A DNA stretch of 64,000 nucleotides, from contig OY821791.1 of NCBI GenBank assembly GCA_963682175.1, positions 16,272,542 to 16,336,541 on the forward strand, given 5' to 3'. Every line of letters begins with the position of its first letter. Within the stretch, counting starts at the first letter, position 1. The position numbers and the translations under genes are program-made. The stretch comes from Triglochin maritima (Eukaryota; Streptophyta; Magnoliopsida; Alismatales; Juncaginaceae). Positions 22,618 to 33,605 of the stretch are shown here, in pieces. The notes below the pieces were generated by a model. It was not told where the DNA came from. It saw only the letters and a program-made list of their open reading frames with translations, and did not search any database.

Positions 22618-23640
22618 ACTCATGGAAAAATCGCAGGTTACAGCCTGCTAAACGTTGTCACAAAACAACCAAGAAATCACAAGTTCATACAACAAGAGGT
22701 TGGTTGCATATCACGCAAAATATGAATGCAAAACACCACTCCGACTTGCTCCCCACAACCCAGCCTCATACATTCTGGTTTCTTCATCAAACCCCCAAGG
22801 AAAGCATGAACCAAGGGTCGTGCTAGTGGGAGAAAAACCCAACCAGCCGCTGGAGTCCAGAATGTGCACCACAGCCCACCCTATCGGGTAGATCTCCACC
22901 AACACAAACCCTAGACTTCAGATCGGCCAGCCCAATGGTGTTGGACAAACCTCCGTCCAACACCATGCACTTCTTCCTACGTTAAAAGGCTAGGAGCATC
23001 CGTGAGAGGGAGGTTGTTGCTGCCAAAAGATCGTCGGAGATCTGCCCACCAAGATCTTCTTCAAGCCGCTGCAAAAGATGCACTATAGCTTGCTCCACTT
23101 GACTCGCCGGAGCTCCAGCCACTACCACGCCGGAGAGGGAGATAGAGAAGGTCTGAAATTTCGTGGGTGAGGAGAGAGAAGGTAGGGACGGCTGGGAGGG
23201 GGTGTAGGGTTGTGTGCTTTTGTTTCAAGAAAACAAAGAAAAGGCAACAAGTGAATGGAATTAAATCTCCATTAACACTTGCCTAAACCATGCATATTCA
23301 AAATTTGTATGAAAAATCAGATCTCCTCTTGCTAACTAGGATGCCACATCATCCTACCTAGTTACTCACCCCCCAGCCCCTAACGACAAGGCAAGTCGAA
23401 TTTCACAAGCAACTCGTCCCCGATTGACCCGATTGAATGAATCGATTACAAAATTGCCCGATAAGTCTTACCCGTTTGAGAGTCGATTTTGCTCGACCAA
23501 AAATGAAACTTTTCCCTGAAAGGAAACTTTCCCGAACAAAAATAAGCAAACGAAACCTGAAGCATACAATCAACTAATGCACAAAAAATATGAAGATGAA
23601 AAAGGGCCTTATTCATAGAACAGGAGAGAGCGGGTCTTAC
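22618..23640. other. Remainder of the large LTR, no genes
   Basis: GC-richer sequence between the tandem array and the LTR end. It contains stretches such as GAGAGAGAAGGTAGGGACGG near 23170 that resemble LTR promoter/leader sequence read on the minus strand. No protein is supported. Confidence 0.4.
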
Positions 23641-23641
23641 A

Positions 23642-24786
23642 AGAAGTGTCTAAAGATATGGAAACACTCATCAAAAACAATAAACTCCTATGAAGAACAA
23701 AGCTAAGCATGGGAGGGGTCTAAATCGTTTGGTAAAACCCATCAAGACAAAGTTTCTTCAATCAAGCAAAAACAAGAAACCACAAATACAACACTTAACT
23801 AACATGTAGCATATTCAATAGGAAATTTCAGTCAATAAACATGAGCAAACTAAGCATGGGAATTGTCTAAATCTTATGGCAAAACCCATCAAGAATCCCC
23901 CCAACATATAGATGATTAAAATACCCCGATGAACATGCAAACATACAAGTTTACACAATCAAAAAATCATGAATCATCCAAACACCACAACATATATGTA
24001 CATCATCTCCACCCCCAAAGGGGATTGAACTACCTAATCATTAACCTAACAATTATGTTAAGAGAGGAAAACATATTAACTAAGTCTACTAAGATCAATG
24101 AAACAAAATTAACCTAAGCATGCAAAAAGATAAAAGAGACAACATTAAACAAACAAAAATTTCTTTTATTAAATGACTCACATTAAAAGTGGCATCTCCC
24201 TACTTGAGTTTTTGCTTTAACGCTTGACTATAAGTAGAGGGAGTGGTCACTAAGCAATGGGTAAATACAAAGGAGAAGGAAGAGTTCTATTTATAGGAAC
24301 GAAAAAAAGTAATCGGGGACAATCCCCCGGTATGAGACTAAAACACTTACCATATATGGACTAAATACAACCTAATCTACACACCTAACTGGTGGTTTGG
24401 GACAGCCAATTGGCGGTCTAGATGGGCTTGATTGGGTCTGGTTTTGGGTGGCTTGATTCTGGCTTCATTTCTTCATGTTTGGTGAACCCGATTTGGTTGT
24501 TGATGTTTAGGCCCGGATATAATTGCCAAAATACTCCTCATGACGGTGTGGAGCTTCTTGATTTACTCATTGGTCCTTTTGGTTTACATCCGGGTCCTTC
24601 TCTCTTGCATCTCAGTCCACAAGTCTTGCAATTCAGTCATTTTTCTTGCTTTTAGGTCCTTTTTGTGTCTCTTCTTCTCACGTGTTTTATTCTTGAAACT
24701 TAAACATAAAAATCGTTACATAGCATTGCTTAGGGTACGAATAAAGGATATAAGACATAATTATATGCATGATATTATGTCAATCA
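23642..24786 (-). mobile_element. Family-1 Athila 3' LTR (truncated)
   Basis: The reverse complement of a family-1 LTR, with the CACCCCCAAAGGGG box near 24010, the TATA region CTATTTATAGGAAC near 24285, the CCCCCG inverted repeat near 24320 and a GCCAATTGGCGGTC palindrome near 24395. It ends GTCAATCA at 24786, followed by the reverse complement of a polypurine tract (AATACCCCCACAC), so it is the 3' LTR of a minus-strand element. The outer part is missing where the chromovirus LTR abuts. Confidence 0.8.
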
Positions 24787-25316
24787 AATACCCCCACACT
24801 TAACTTTTGCTAGTCCCGAGCAAAACAAAGAAAGAGAAAAATGAAAGAAAGGAAAAATCATTCGTAAAACTTGGAAATCCTAACTCACTTTCGTAGGAAT
24901 CACGGTTGAACTTAGCATATGCAACAAGCCGTTAAACCTCCTTGTCGCCAAGGAGTAGTTGTGTTGTATTGACGTAACCAAAAACCCCCGACCATTTGAG
25001 GAAATGTAGATTTCTATCCCTATTTCGTCATTGACATTGGCCTAGTCGTTCATGTTAATTACAGTTCCAACGGCCATCTCTATAATTACTGATCCTACCG
25101 CCGGGGTATAGCTTGGATCACATGTCCTGCTTCAACCAAACCTTGTTTGGTCCATCCCCCATCGAGATCCCCTTTCTCTCACACACAAATGGATAGCTGG
25201 ACTTGGACTCCTTGACTTGCTTGGTGTGTACTCGGATAGTTTAGGTATGCTTGGTAAGGACGAATGAAAACTTGTCGATCGTTACCCATGTCATTGGGGG
25301 TGGAATGAAAACCCCT
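24787..25316 (-). mobile_element. 3' internal region of the same Athila element
   Basis: Non-coding sequence next to the 3' LTR: polypurine tract complement, the CTAGTCCCGAGCAAAAC stem-loop sequence, and the AACAAGCCGTTAAACCTCC block shared by the other elements (compare 37740-37790, opposite strand). Beyond about 24960 similarity to the other copies fades, and at about 25317 it meets a plus-strand fragment. Confidence 0.65.
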
Positions 25317-26497
25317 TTTGCCTCATATTTCCCAAACTCTTGAGAGGTTCAAGCTCTTTCAATTTGATCCTTTGAATGAGACTCCTTTGCGTCCAATTCA
25401 TGAACCTCTCCTCTCATCTTGTGCTCTTTGTGGTGGGGGGGGGGGGGCAAACATAAGTAATTTGGCCCCACGTGGTGTCATGTTCCCTTTCCAAGTGCAT
25501 TGACCCACTTTTGAGGTTCCCATTTGATGTCTTTTGACAAATGAAGATGGGAACTTATGTTTGTACATAGTTATATTCAAAAAAAAGTACAATAAAAGAC
25601 TCCTTCAGTGAGCATCGATTGTTGTGGGCTCCAACCCTTGAGTATTTAGGCCCCATTTCTTTCGCATAGTTGTATCCCATCTTTGGCATCTCACAGGTTT
25701 TGAGAGAATTTGGGTTGTGTTCATCAACATAGCCATGCACTTCCCTTTGTACTTCACGTTGGTGAGATCTTTCCTGTCTCATTGCATTATTCCATGTAGT
25801 ATCTTGCTCGCATTCATTGAGGACAATGCATGAAGTAGGTGTGGGGGGTGTTTTACGTATGTACATAGTCGAGTCTTTTCTTTTGATTTTTTTCTTTTGT
25901 TTGCATTGTTAGGGTCATGTTAGTGTGCTTCTTTTAATATCGATATATCTGCTTGCCATGATCCTTGGGTGACTTGTCTTCTTTTGCTTGCCTAGTGCTT
26001 TAAAATTTTCACATTTCTTTCAAAATCTCCATGTGTTTGTGAAAGAAAATGTTTTTGTGGGTTTTGCGTGTGTTTAGCATGTGTAAAACCGTTGAGAGGA
26101 AAAGTAAAAAGAAAGCTCCCAAAATTGTCTTGAACTTGATGCATTAGGATATCTAGTACAGTGGCTTTAAGACTTATCTAGTCATTAGGATGCACCCCGT
26201 TTTTCCTCGGGGGTTGAGTAATCATAGGGTTTCAGTGCTCAAACATTTAAAGAAGTCCACCCTGAACCTAGTGAGTCAATAATTCGTGTCTGTTAATTTA
26301 AGGAAGTTTGTTGTAGTCAAGGACCCTTGAAATCTTGTTGTGAGACATTAAGTGTAGGGGTTTTGGTTCATGTGTTGATAGGAATTAAGTGAGTAGGTGT
26401 TCTCTCTTCTCGCACAGCTCCTATCACTCAGGAAAGTAGGTGTGAGGGGACTTTGTGTCGGGTGCTTTCGAGTCATCTGACTTGGGATGCTCCTATC
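25317..26497 (+). mobile_element. Element A-like fragment: end of gag-X and 3' UTR
   Basis: Plus-strand sequence equivalent to 36060-37260 of element A, beginning inside the last part of the reading frame and running through the 3' untranslated region (CACCTACTTCATGCATTGTCC and related blocks). It stops at about 26488-26497 in a patchwork junction with a minus-strand LTR remnant. It may be the left part of element C, whose right part lies at 42030-43493. Confidence 0.7.
25318..25503 (+). pseudogene. C-terminal end of an A-type gag-X protein
   Basis: About 60 codons match the end of the element A protein (SQTLERFKLFQFDP-NET ... APRGVMFPFQVH, then stop at 25501-25503). An 11-base G run at 25437-25447 replaces part of the GGP-rich stretch but the frame closes correctly. 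Everything upstream (zinc knuckle and heptad region) is missing. It shows that the C-terminal segment is conserved between copies. Confidence 0.75.
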
Positions 26498-26573
26498 ACT
26501 CGTAACATAGCATTGTTTAGGTGAAAGATAATGGATATAAGATACAAATATGAGCATGAAATGATGTCAATCA
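26498..26573 (-). mobile_element. Remnant of element B 3' LTR (about 75 bp)
   Basis: Only the innermost end of a family-1 LTR remains (ACTCGTAACATAGC...GATGTCAATCA), identical in layout to 41954-42029. It is followed by the polypurine tract complement AATACCCCCACACC. The outer 1.3 kb is gone. Confidence 0.75.
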
Positions 26574-26967
26574 AATACCCCCACACCTAACTTTTGCTAG
26601 TCCCGAGCAAAACAAAGAAACAGAAAAGCATGAGAAAAACAAGAAATCCTAACTCACTTTCGTAGGAATCATGGTTGCACTTAGCACGTGCAACAAGCCG
26701 TTAAACCTCCCCATTGCCAAGGAGGATGAGTGTTGTCTCCTGAGGGTTTTCAGCGGATATACCCACAAAATCCGAACAAGATGCATTAATCAATCTAGCT
26801 ACACGACTCGTTGGAGTTATTTTGTCGGTCATGGGACGCGGTAATACTATGGGTCGACTCTATATATGTAATCGGTCCACACACTTAGCCTAATGAGTTA
26901 TTCGTGAGAGTTAGTTAAGGACTTAAGTGAAAGACATGGGCAACCTTAACTTCTGAATGTGATACAT
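26574..26967 (-). mobile_element. Element B 3' internal region, distal part
   Basis: Reverse complement of the end of the Athila 3' untranslated region (compare 37510-37890): stem-loop CTAGTCCCGAGCAAAAC, the ACTCACTTTCGTAGGAATCATGG block, the CCTGAGGGTTTTCAGCGG block. It is interrupted at 26967 by the Copia LTR; its continuation is at 29748. Confidence 0.75.
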
Positions 26968-28436
26968 GTTGGCTTTTTGGACTTAATCCTTGTTTTGATG
27001 ATTTAATCAACCTAATCTTAATCATAAGTAATGTAGAGTAGCACACATATTGTATTGCATATATATTGCATGTGCTAACCTCTACAGGTGATCAAGACTC
27101 ATGGAAGGAAGGAAATCAAGTCAAGATTTGTAATAAAGCTATATGAAGACTTGTAATCTTGATTTTATTTTGAGTCTTAGGAACATGTGTAAATTGAGCA
27201 TACAAGAGCTAAAAACTTATCACATACACACTAGGTTCCTTAGAGAAGTCACACACAAAATTTCACCTAATTTGGACTTCATTAGATCACCCAAACCTAA
27301 GTCGGAAATCACTTAAAACCTAAACCCAGATTTCCTGTGTGAACCGGTCGACCGAACCAGTTCTCAGTTCGACCGGTTTATAACAGACTCTCCACAATGA
27401 TTTTACCGAACTCTTCCGGTCGACCGATCCCAGATTTTTATATGGCCGTTTTCCTTGTCGTATTCCTATAACGGTCGTATTCATATAAAACAACTTAACC
27501 CCAAAATACATTCGGTAACCGGTCGAACGACGACCTTGATTCGGTCGACCGGTTGAACAGAAACAAAATTCCCTGCTATCGGTCGACACATTTTCGTTCG
27601 ACCGTTTCACCTTTGTCTCAACCGAATCCCCTGAACGGTCGACCACACCATACTTTGGTTCGACCGATTCACTTAAGTAGAGTTAAGTTCTAGCGCGTTT
27701 GTCCGACCGAATATTCTTTTGTTCGACCGTTCTCCTTGAAATCAAGTGAACGGTCGACCAGTTTAGTAGTTGCGGTCGACCGGTTCTGAACAGATTTGCA
27801 GCCCGATTTTCTGCCTTGTGTACAAAACCCAATCAAATCTTGTCCAAACGGCTAGAAAACTTTAGGAGCTTATAAATAGAGGATCAAGACTTGTTGTTAA
27901 CACAACTCTCCAACTCCAATTGTCCCAACTCATTAGAGAGAAACCTCAATCCTCAAAGCTCCCAATTCTACACTCTATAAGCTTAAACTTCACACACTTG
28001 ATCAATTACTCATCCTACTCAAAGTGTGCTCAATTAGAGAGTGAATCCCACTCAGTTACAAGTGTTGTCAAAAGAAGCAAGGACTTCGGTGAAAGCCCGA
28101 AGTGTCCCTCTCGGATTGTGAGAGGAAGAATTCAAGCAAGCGAGGGTTGTTCGCGTTGCATGTGGTGTAAAGACGTTCTCTCCCGGCCCGGAACGGGGAA
28201 TGGTTAGTGAAGATGTAGGCGGAGCTCGCGGAGTTGAGCGGAGCTTACAAGAGAGGACTAGGACCCGGGTGGGGTGCCGAACCTCTATAAAAACATCGTG
28301 TCTTCTTGTGGTTTGCATTACTTTCTTACTTGCTCGTTTAATTTTTTAAATTCTACTGCATATAACTCTATCGATAAAACGAGTATGTGATTAGATTAAT
28401 AGTGATTAGTGGACCCATAACCCACACGATCCTACA
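26968..28436 (+). mobile_element. Copia (SIRE-like) 5' LTR
   Basis: The LTR begins TGTTGGCTTTTTGG and ends CACGATCCTACA, 1469 bp, directly followed by a tRNA-Met primer site. A TATA box TATAAATA lies at 27871-27878. It contains an array of GGTCGACC motifs upstream of the TATA box. The host sequence is the 3' untranslated region of element B, broken within a GTGATACA stretch. There is no second LTR in the window. Confidence 0.88.
27330..27795. repeat. Array of GGTCGACC motifs in the Copia LTR
   Basis: At least eleven copies of GGTCGACC or its half-variants (TTCGACCG, GGTCGAAC) occur between 27340 and 27790, on both strands and unevenly spaced. The most complete are near 27344, 27540 and 27774. 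They lie 80-540 bp upstream of the TATA box. Confidence 0.85.
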
Positions 28437-28438
28437 TT

Positions 28439-28450
28439 TGGTATCAGAGC
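28439..28450 (+). other. tRNA-Met primer-binding site of the Copia element
   Basis: TGGTATCAGAGC follows the LTR end after two bases. It is the standard complement of plant initiator tRNA-Met used by Copia elements. Confidence 0.95.
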
Positions 28451-28490
28451 CTTGTTAGCTAAATTCTCATACTTAATCGTATTATTTAGC

Positions 28491-29683
28491 ATGGCTTCTA
28501 CATCATCTAATCACATAGAAGGATTATGCACCACTAGACCTCCATTGCTTAATGGATCAAACTATGATTATTGGAAAAATAGGATGAAAATCTTTTTAAT
28601 ATCAAATGACCTTAAGTATTGGATGTTTCTCCAAAATCCATACACACCCCCTAAAGAAGATGAATTAGATTCACTTACAAGACCAAAAATGAAAGAAATC
28701 GAAATGAATTCGAAAATTATGAACATCTTGTATTGTGGCCTTAATGAGGGTGAATATAATAGGATTAGGGGATGTGAAAGTGCACATGAGAAATGGCATA
28801 GACTTCAAATGCACCATGAGGGCGATAGTAAAACTAAAGAAACTAGGGTTAGTCTCCTCATGCATAAATATGAAATATTTTCTATGCAAATCGGTGAGAA
28901 CATAAGCGACATGAACACTCGCTTCACCGATATTACTAACTCTCTTTTGATTCTTGGAAGAAGGATAAATGAAGGAGAGATGACTCGAAAATTCCTCCGG
29001 TCATTGAGCAACGATTGGGAAGACAAGGTCGTGGCAATCGAAGAATCGCACGATCTTTCAAAATTGAAGATGGAGGAACTCATTGGAAATCTCATGGCCT
29101 ATGAGCTCCAATTGAGTCATCGAAGAGAGAAGGAAGCTTCAAAGAAAAACTCCATGGTGGCAATGCATGCAAATTTTGATGAGCCAAGGAGGGTGGAAGA
29201 AGAGGACATTGAGGTCCTTGCCCAAGACTTCTTCAAATACCTCAAGAGGGATAAGGGAGAAAAGAATGAAAGAAGAGGTAGAAGAAGCGAGAAAAGAGAA
29301 AAAGAAAAGGAGAGGGAGGAGAGTGAAAATGAGAGAAGAGAAGGGGAGAAGAAAAAGGAAAGAAGGGAGAGGAGAAAAGAAAAGGAGAAGAGAAAGGAAG
29401 GAGGAAGCACACAAGGCTACATGGGATGATTCTTCATCACCATCATCATCATCGTCTTCCTTGCAAAGTAGAAGAGAAGTGGCTCACTCATGCTTCATGG
29501 CTATTGAAGATCAAATTGAAAAACCATGTATCTCACACTACTCTAAATGGAAAGCAGTTAGTTGTAAACCATAGTTCCTCAAGTGTATGGGCTCCCAAAA
29601 CCAAAATGGTTTGGATTCCCAAAGCTAACATTCAAGGACCCAAAGTTGTTTGGGTACCTAAATCTACTCTTGTAGGAGCTTGA
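28491..29683 (+). pseudogene. Copia gag (UBN2-type), frameshifted and truncated
   Basis: The natural start is ATG 28491 (MASTSSN...), although the frame is open from 28452. Residues 1-200 are a typical Copia gag capsid: PPLLNGSNYDYWKNRMKIFL, then EKWHRLQ, KKFLRSLS-type and LIGNLMAYE motifs. From about 29240 to 29410 the coding strand is almost pure purine and gives a long Lys/Glu/Arg tract. The first frame ends at 29429. The family motifs that should follow (a CFMAIED block near 29490 and a KVVWVPK block near 29650) are in the other two frames, so at least two frameshifts have occurred. No zinc knuckle, protease, integrase or reverse transcriptase is present. Gag packages Copia RNA in virus-like particles. 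Confidence 0.8.
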
Positions 29684-29747
29684 GGAGGAGATTGGTGGTG
29701 ATCGGGTGAGCTCAAGAGTCAAATTCAAATCCGGTTGCAACATTGGA

Positions 29748-30678
29748 CCTACTTTCCCGAGTGATAGGAGCCGTGCGAGAAGAGAGAACACCACTTATTT
29801 ATTTATCTACATGGGAACCAAAACCCCTACACTTAAGTTTCACAAAAAGAGATTAAGGGCCCTTGACTACGACAAACTTCCTTATACTAACAGACACGAA
29901 TTATTTGACTCACTAGGTTCGGGGTGGACTTCTTTAAATGTTTGAGTACTGAAACCCTATGATTACACGCTCCCCGAGGGAAAACCGGGGTGCATCCTAA
30001 CGACTCGATAAGACCTAAAGCCAGTAAACTAGAAATCCTAATGCATCAAGTTCAAGACAATTTTGGGAGCTTTCTTTTTACTTTGCCTCTCCACGGTTTT
30101 GCACATGCTAAACACACGCAAAACACACAAAAACATTTTCTTTCACAACCACATGAAGATTTTGAAAGAAATGTGAAAATTTTAAAGCACTAGGCAAGCA
30201 AAAGAAGACAAGTCACCCAAGGATCATGGCAACCAGATATATCGATATTAAATGCAGCACACTAACATGACCCTATCAATACACACAAAAGAAAACAAAA
30301 TCAAAAGAAAAGACTCGACTATGTACACACGTAAAACACCCTCCCACACCTACTTCATGCATTGTCCTCAATGAATGCGAACAAGATACTACATGTAGAT
30401 ATGCATGAAAAAGGAAAGATCTAACCAACATGAAGTACAAAGGGACGTTCAGGGTTATGTTGATGGACACAAACCCCAATTCCCTCAAAACCTGTGAGAA
30501 GCTGAAGAAGGGAGATAAATACGTGAAGAGATTCGGCCCAACTACACAAGGGTTGGGGCCCACAACAATCGATGCTCGCTGAAGGAGTCTTTTATTACAC
30601 TTTTTTTCTTCTTTTTTTCTTTTTTTGTTTTTTTTACATGATATATACATCAACCAAGATATTCTCATAATCATTTGG
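29748..30678 (-). mobile_element. Element B 3' untranslated region, proximal part
   Basis: Reverse complement of the Athila 3' untranslated region (compare 36244-37210). It includes a poly-T stretch at 30600-30640, equivalent to the A-rich stretch at 36316-36364 in element A. At 29748 it is joined to Copia sequence; about 300 bp of the B region between here and 26967 is missing, so a deletion removed the Copia 3' part and some flank. Confidence 0.75.
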
Positions 30679-32044
30679 TCAAGGAACATCAAATGAGAAC
30701 ATCAAGTTTTGAGGACCAGAGACTTGCCGAGATGGGCAAACTTCACCGGTACTCTGAGGTGTCATGAGGGTTGAAAGGTCAAAGCTGAAAGGCTCGAACC
30801 CCTCATGATATTGGTCGGGTGTGGGCAACAAAGAATGAAGTTGTGTTGCCTCACTAGGGTTTAGTTGCTCATCGAACAAAACCCTCCAACCAATAGGCGG
30901 GTGCATCGGAATGAGTTCCTCAAGCTCATTCGATGGATGTAGTAGACCTGCATCACTAAGAACGGGGCTGCTCCCCAACTCATCCAACAAGGACCTCCCA
31001 CCATCATTTAGATCATCAAGCAAAAGCTCGGTCATAGGTGGGTCCTTGTTGGAGTCAAGATGAAGCTCAAATGGCTCAGTGGCCAAGGGACATGAGATAG
31101 AGACAGCTTCTGGTATAGGCATATGATGAGGTGTCTCACTCTCACTAGTACTCTCAACTGAATCATGGAACGAACACTCCCTTTGGACATTCATGTTCGA
31201 GGCCAGCTCACTCTGTTGCATTGCGAAGACAGACAATGAGTTTTCGCTGGGCCCACGAACATTCTCAACGGGTTGCATTGGGGTTAGGGGTGTCCGTTGA
31301 GTTTGTGGTGCTTTCTCCAATTGGCGGATGAGATTTAGATTTAAAGGTTCATACATGGGTTCATGTTGCCTACCAGAGTTGAAGACATGAAACTCGGCAC
31401 TCATGTTACCGAATGAGAGCTTCATGAGACCATTTCTACAATTAATCAAGGCATTGGAGGTGTCCTGAAATGGTCTACCCAAAATCAAAGGTATTTGAGA
31501 GTGGGTGTTCGCAACAGGATTGGTATCGAGGACAACAAAATCAACTGGAAATATAAAATCTTCAACTTTGATAAGCACATCCTCCATAATCCCCAAGGGA
31601 ATACGAATGGATCTATCCGCCAATTGGAGGGTGATCTTAGTTGGTTTCAATTCTCCCAAGTTCAACTGTTGATAAACAGAGAATGGGAGGAGGTTGACCG
31701 CTGATCCTAAATCAAGCAAAACATTGCTCATTCTAGTGTCCCCTATCGTACACTGAATAGTAGGACACCCAGGGTCCTTGTATTTTGTGTAGGTGGGATT
31801 GGACAAAAGTGAGCTGATATTTGTAGCCAAGAATGCTTTCTTAGGAACATTGGTCTTCCTCTTGGTTGTGCAGAGATCCTTCAACACTTTGGCATATTGA
31901 GGTATTTGTTGGATGACATCCAACAAGGGGATGTTAACCTTTACTTACTTAAACACCTCTAATATCTTGTCCATGTTGTCACTCTGATTTTTGGTTAACC
32001 TACTTGGATAGGGAGCTTTTGGCAGGTAGGTTTTCTGCGGTGCC
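30679..32044 (-). pseudogene. Element B protease and C-terminal X segment
   Basis: Reading on the minus strand, the KDLCTTKRK linker leads into an Athila aspartic protease: IGDTRMSNVLLDLGSAVNLLP with the catalytic DLG, then VEDVLIKVEDFIFPVDFVVLD and ILGRPF. After the protease there is no reverse transcriptase. Instead an acidic linker leads to a final segment with PPIGWRV, EGFEPFSFD and NLMFSFDVP before the stop at 30679. A TAA at 31945-31947 replaces the CAA seen in the duplicate copy (49.7 kb), so the gag-protease frame is closed here. The gag part lies beyond element A at 39451-40320. The open piece from 31926 is 415 residues. Confidence 0.8.
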
Positions 32045-33599
32045 TGATTGACATCATTTCATGCTCATATTTGTATCTTATATCCATTATCTTACACCTA
32101 AGCAATGCTACGTGACGAGTTTTATGTTTAGTTTTCAGGAATAAAGAGGTTTGAAGAGAAGAGCCATGAAAGGACCCAAAAGCTGGGAAAAAGGACTGAA
32201 TGGTGAGATCTAGGGACCAAGATGCAAGGGAGAAGGACCTGAATGTAAGACAGAAGGACCTAAGAGCAAAACAGAATACTCCACACCATCATGGGGAGTA
32301 TTTTACCAATTCTATTCGGGTCGGAGCTCCAACAAGTCAAGTAACCGCATCAAAGACCAACAATACCAGAAAGCAAAGCCCACAACAAATTCCAACACGA
32401 TCCGACAATTTTGGACCGCCAATTGGCGGTCTTGGACCGCTAATTGGCGGTCCATATTGCTCAGGATCCGTCGAAATTTCTTCTGGACTTGTATTAATGT
32501 TCGTTTAGGCTATGTTTGGTATTGGTTTAGTCCCACATCGGGGGATTGTCCCCGATTAGCTTTTTCCATGCTTATAAATAGAACTCTTCACCTTCCATTG
32601 TAATTACCCATTGCTTGGTGGTATTCTCTCTACTAAGGAGTGAGCCTTGAAGCAAAAACTCAAGGTGGAGAAGAATGCTACCTTCAATGTGAGTCATTTT
32701 GTTAATAAAATAATTCTTCTAGTTTCTTTCAATCTTGTCTTTTAATTTGTGCATGTTTGTTTAGTCTTTCCTTTCCTTTTATGTTTCTTTAATGCTTCTT
32801 GCCTTCTTAGTTAACTTTCATTTCAGTATTATGCTTTCTTTTGCTAATATAGTTAGTGTAATGAGTAGTGAGTAGTTCCATCCCCATTTGGGGGGTGGAG
32901 AAATATGTGATATAATCATGTAGTGTATTAAGTGTGTGTTATTTTTATCCCTTGAGCTTTATATGATTTCCATAACCATCTAATGGCTCTCCACTCTTAT
33001 CTTTGATATGCTAATGCTCTTGAATGAAGCTTAGCTTATGCTTTGATTAGTGGACCTATTTTATGGGGAATGATAAGGTTAGGATATGGATGAAGTTAAT
33101 GTTGGAAACACAATTTGTAGTGTATGTACTCTTGTTGCCTTTTCCTTAGCTAATGTCTTGTATGTTTTAATGATGTAGTCATCTTAATTCATGTGGAGGC
33201 ATAGTAGGGTATAGTCTTTATACTTGAGTTCATGTAGCTTCATTCCAATTATTGTCTTGTATGTTTTAATGATGTAGTCTTATCTTAATTCATGTAGAGG
33301 CAAAGTTGGATGTAGTTTTATGATTTCATGTACTACATGTTGTGAGGATCTTAATGAACACACACACACACTTCTTTATGTTCACATTATTTCTCTACCC
33401 CCTTTGGGGCTTAGTTTATTGCTTATCTCCATTTCCATTTGCATCTTAGTGTAGTTTAGTGTAACCAACCTTTCTTCCCTTTCTTTACCTCTCGCCTTCG
33501 CACAAACCAAGTGTCGACACACCTCCCAGTGGACGACCCGTATTTGCCACCGCTTCAACGCGGCCGTGCACTTGCGGTTAAATATAAAACGATCAATCA
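32045..33599 (+). repeat. Element A 5' LTR
   Basis: It contains tandem palindromes GACCGCCAATTGGCGGTC (32414-32431) and GACCGCTAATTGGCGGTC (32435-32452). The inverted repeat ATCGGGG...CCCCGAT is at 32537-32556 and a TATA box TATAAATA at 32573-32580. Transcription therefore starts near 32610, placing U3 at about 32045-32610 and R-U5 after it. Confidence 0.92.
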
Positions 33600-33605
33600 A
33601 GTTTT

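Larger units (their letters stand above)
20529..23641 (-). mobile_element. Large chromovirus-type gypsy LTR (~3.1 kb)
   Basis: The segment begins TGTAATGCCCCGATCTCACGGG and ends GAGAGCGGGTCTTACA, typical TGTAA...TTACA ends of Tekay/Del-like plant chromoviruses. The phrase TGAGTTTTC...CCCAGTATGCCCC near 20890 parallels TGAGTTTTCC...CCCCGTATGCC near 2515 in the solo LTR at 2239-4004, hence the same orientation is assumed. No primer site, polypurine tract or coding sequence is attached. The flanking pentamers (ACCAG and AGAAG) do not match, so an intact target duplication is not shown. The right neighbour is a family-1 LTR cut at this exact point. Confidence 0.65.

Noticed and set aside
20524..23646. 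Target duplication for the large chromovirus-type LTR
   Set aside because: Flanking pentamers ACCAG and AGAAG do not match, so no duplication is claimed.
29117..29414. Minus-strand frames rich in Ser/Phe/Leu opposite the Copia gag
   Set aside because: Antisense of the purine-rich tract; composition artefact.
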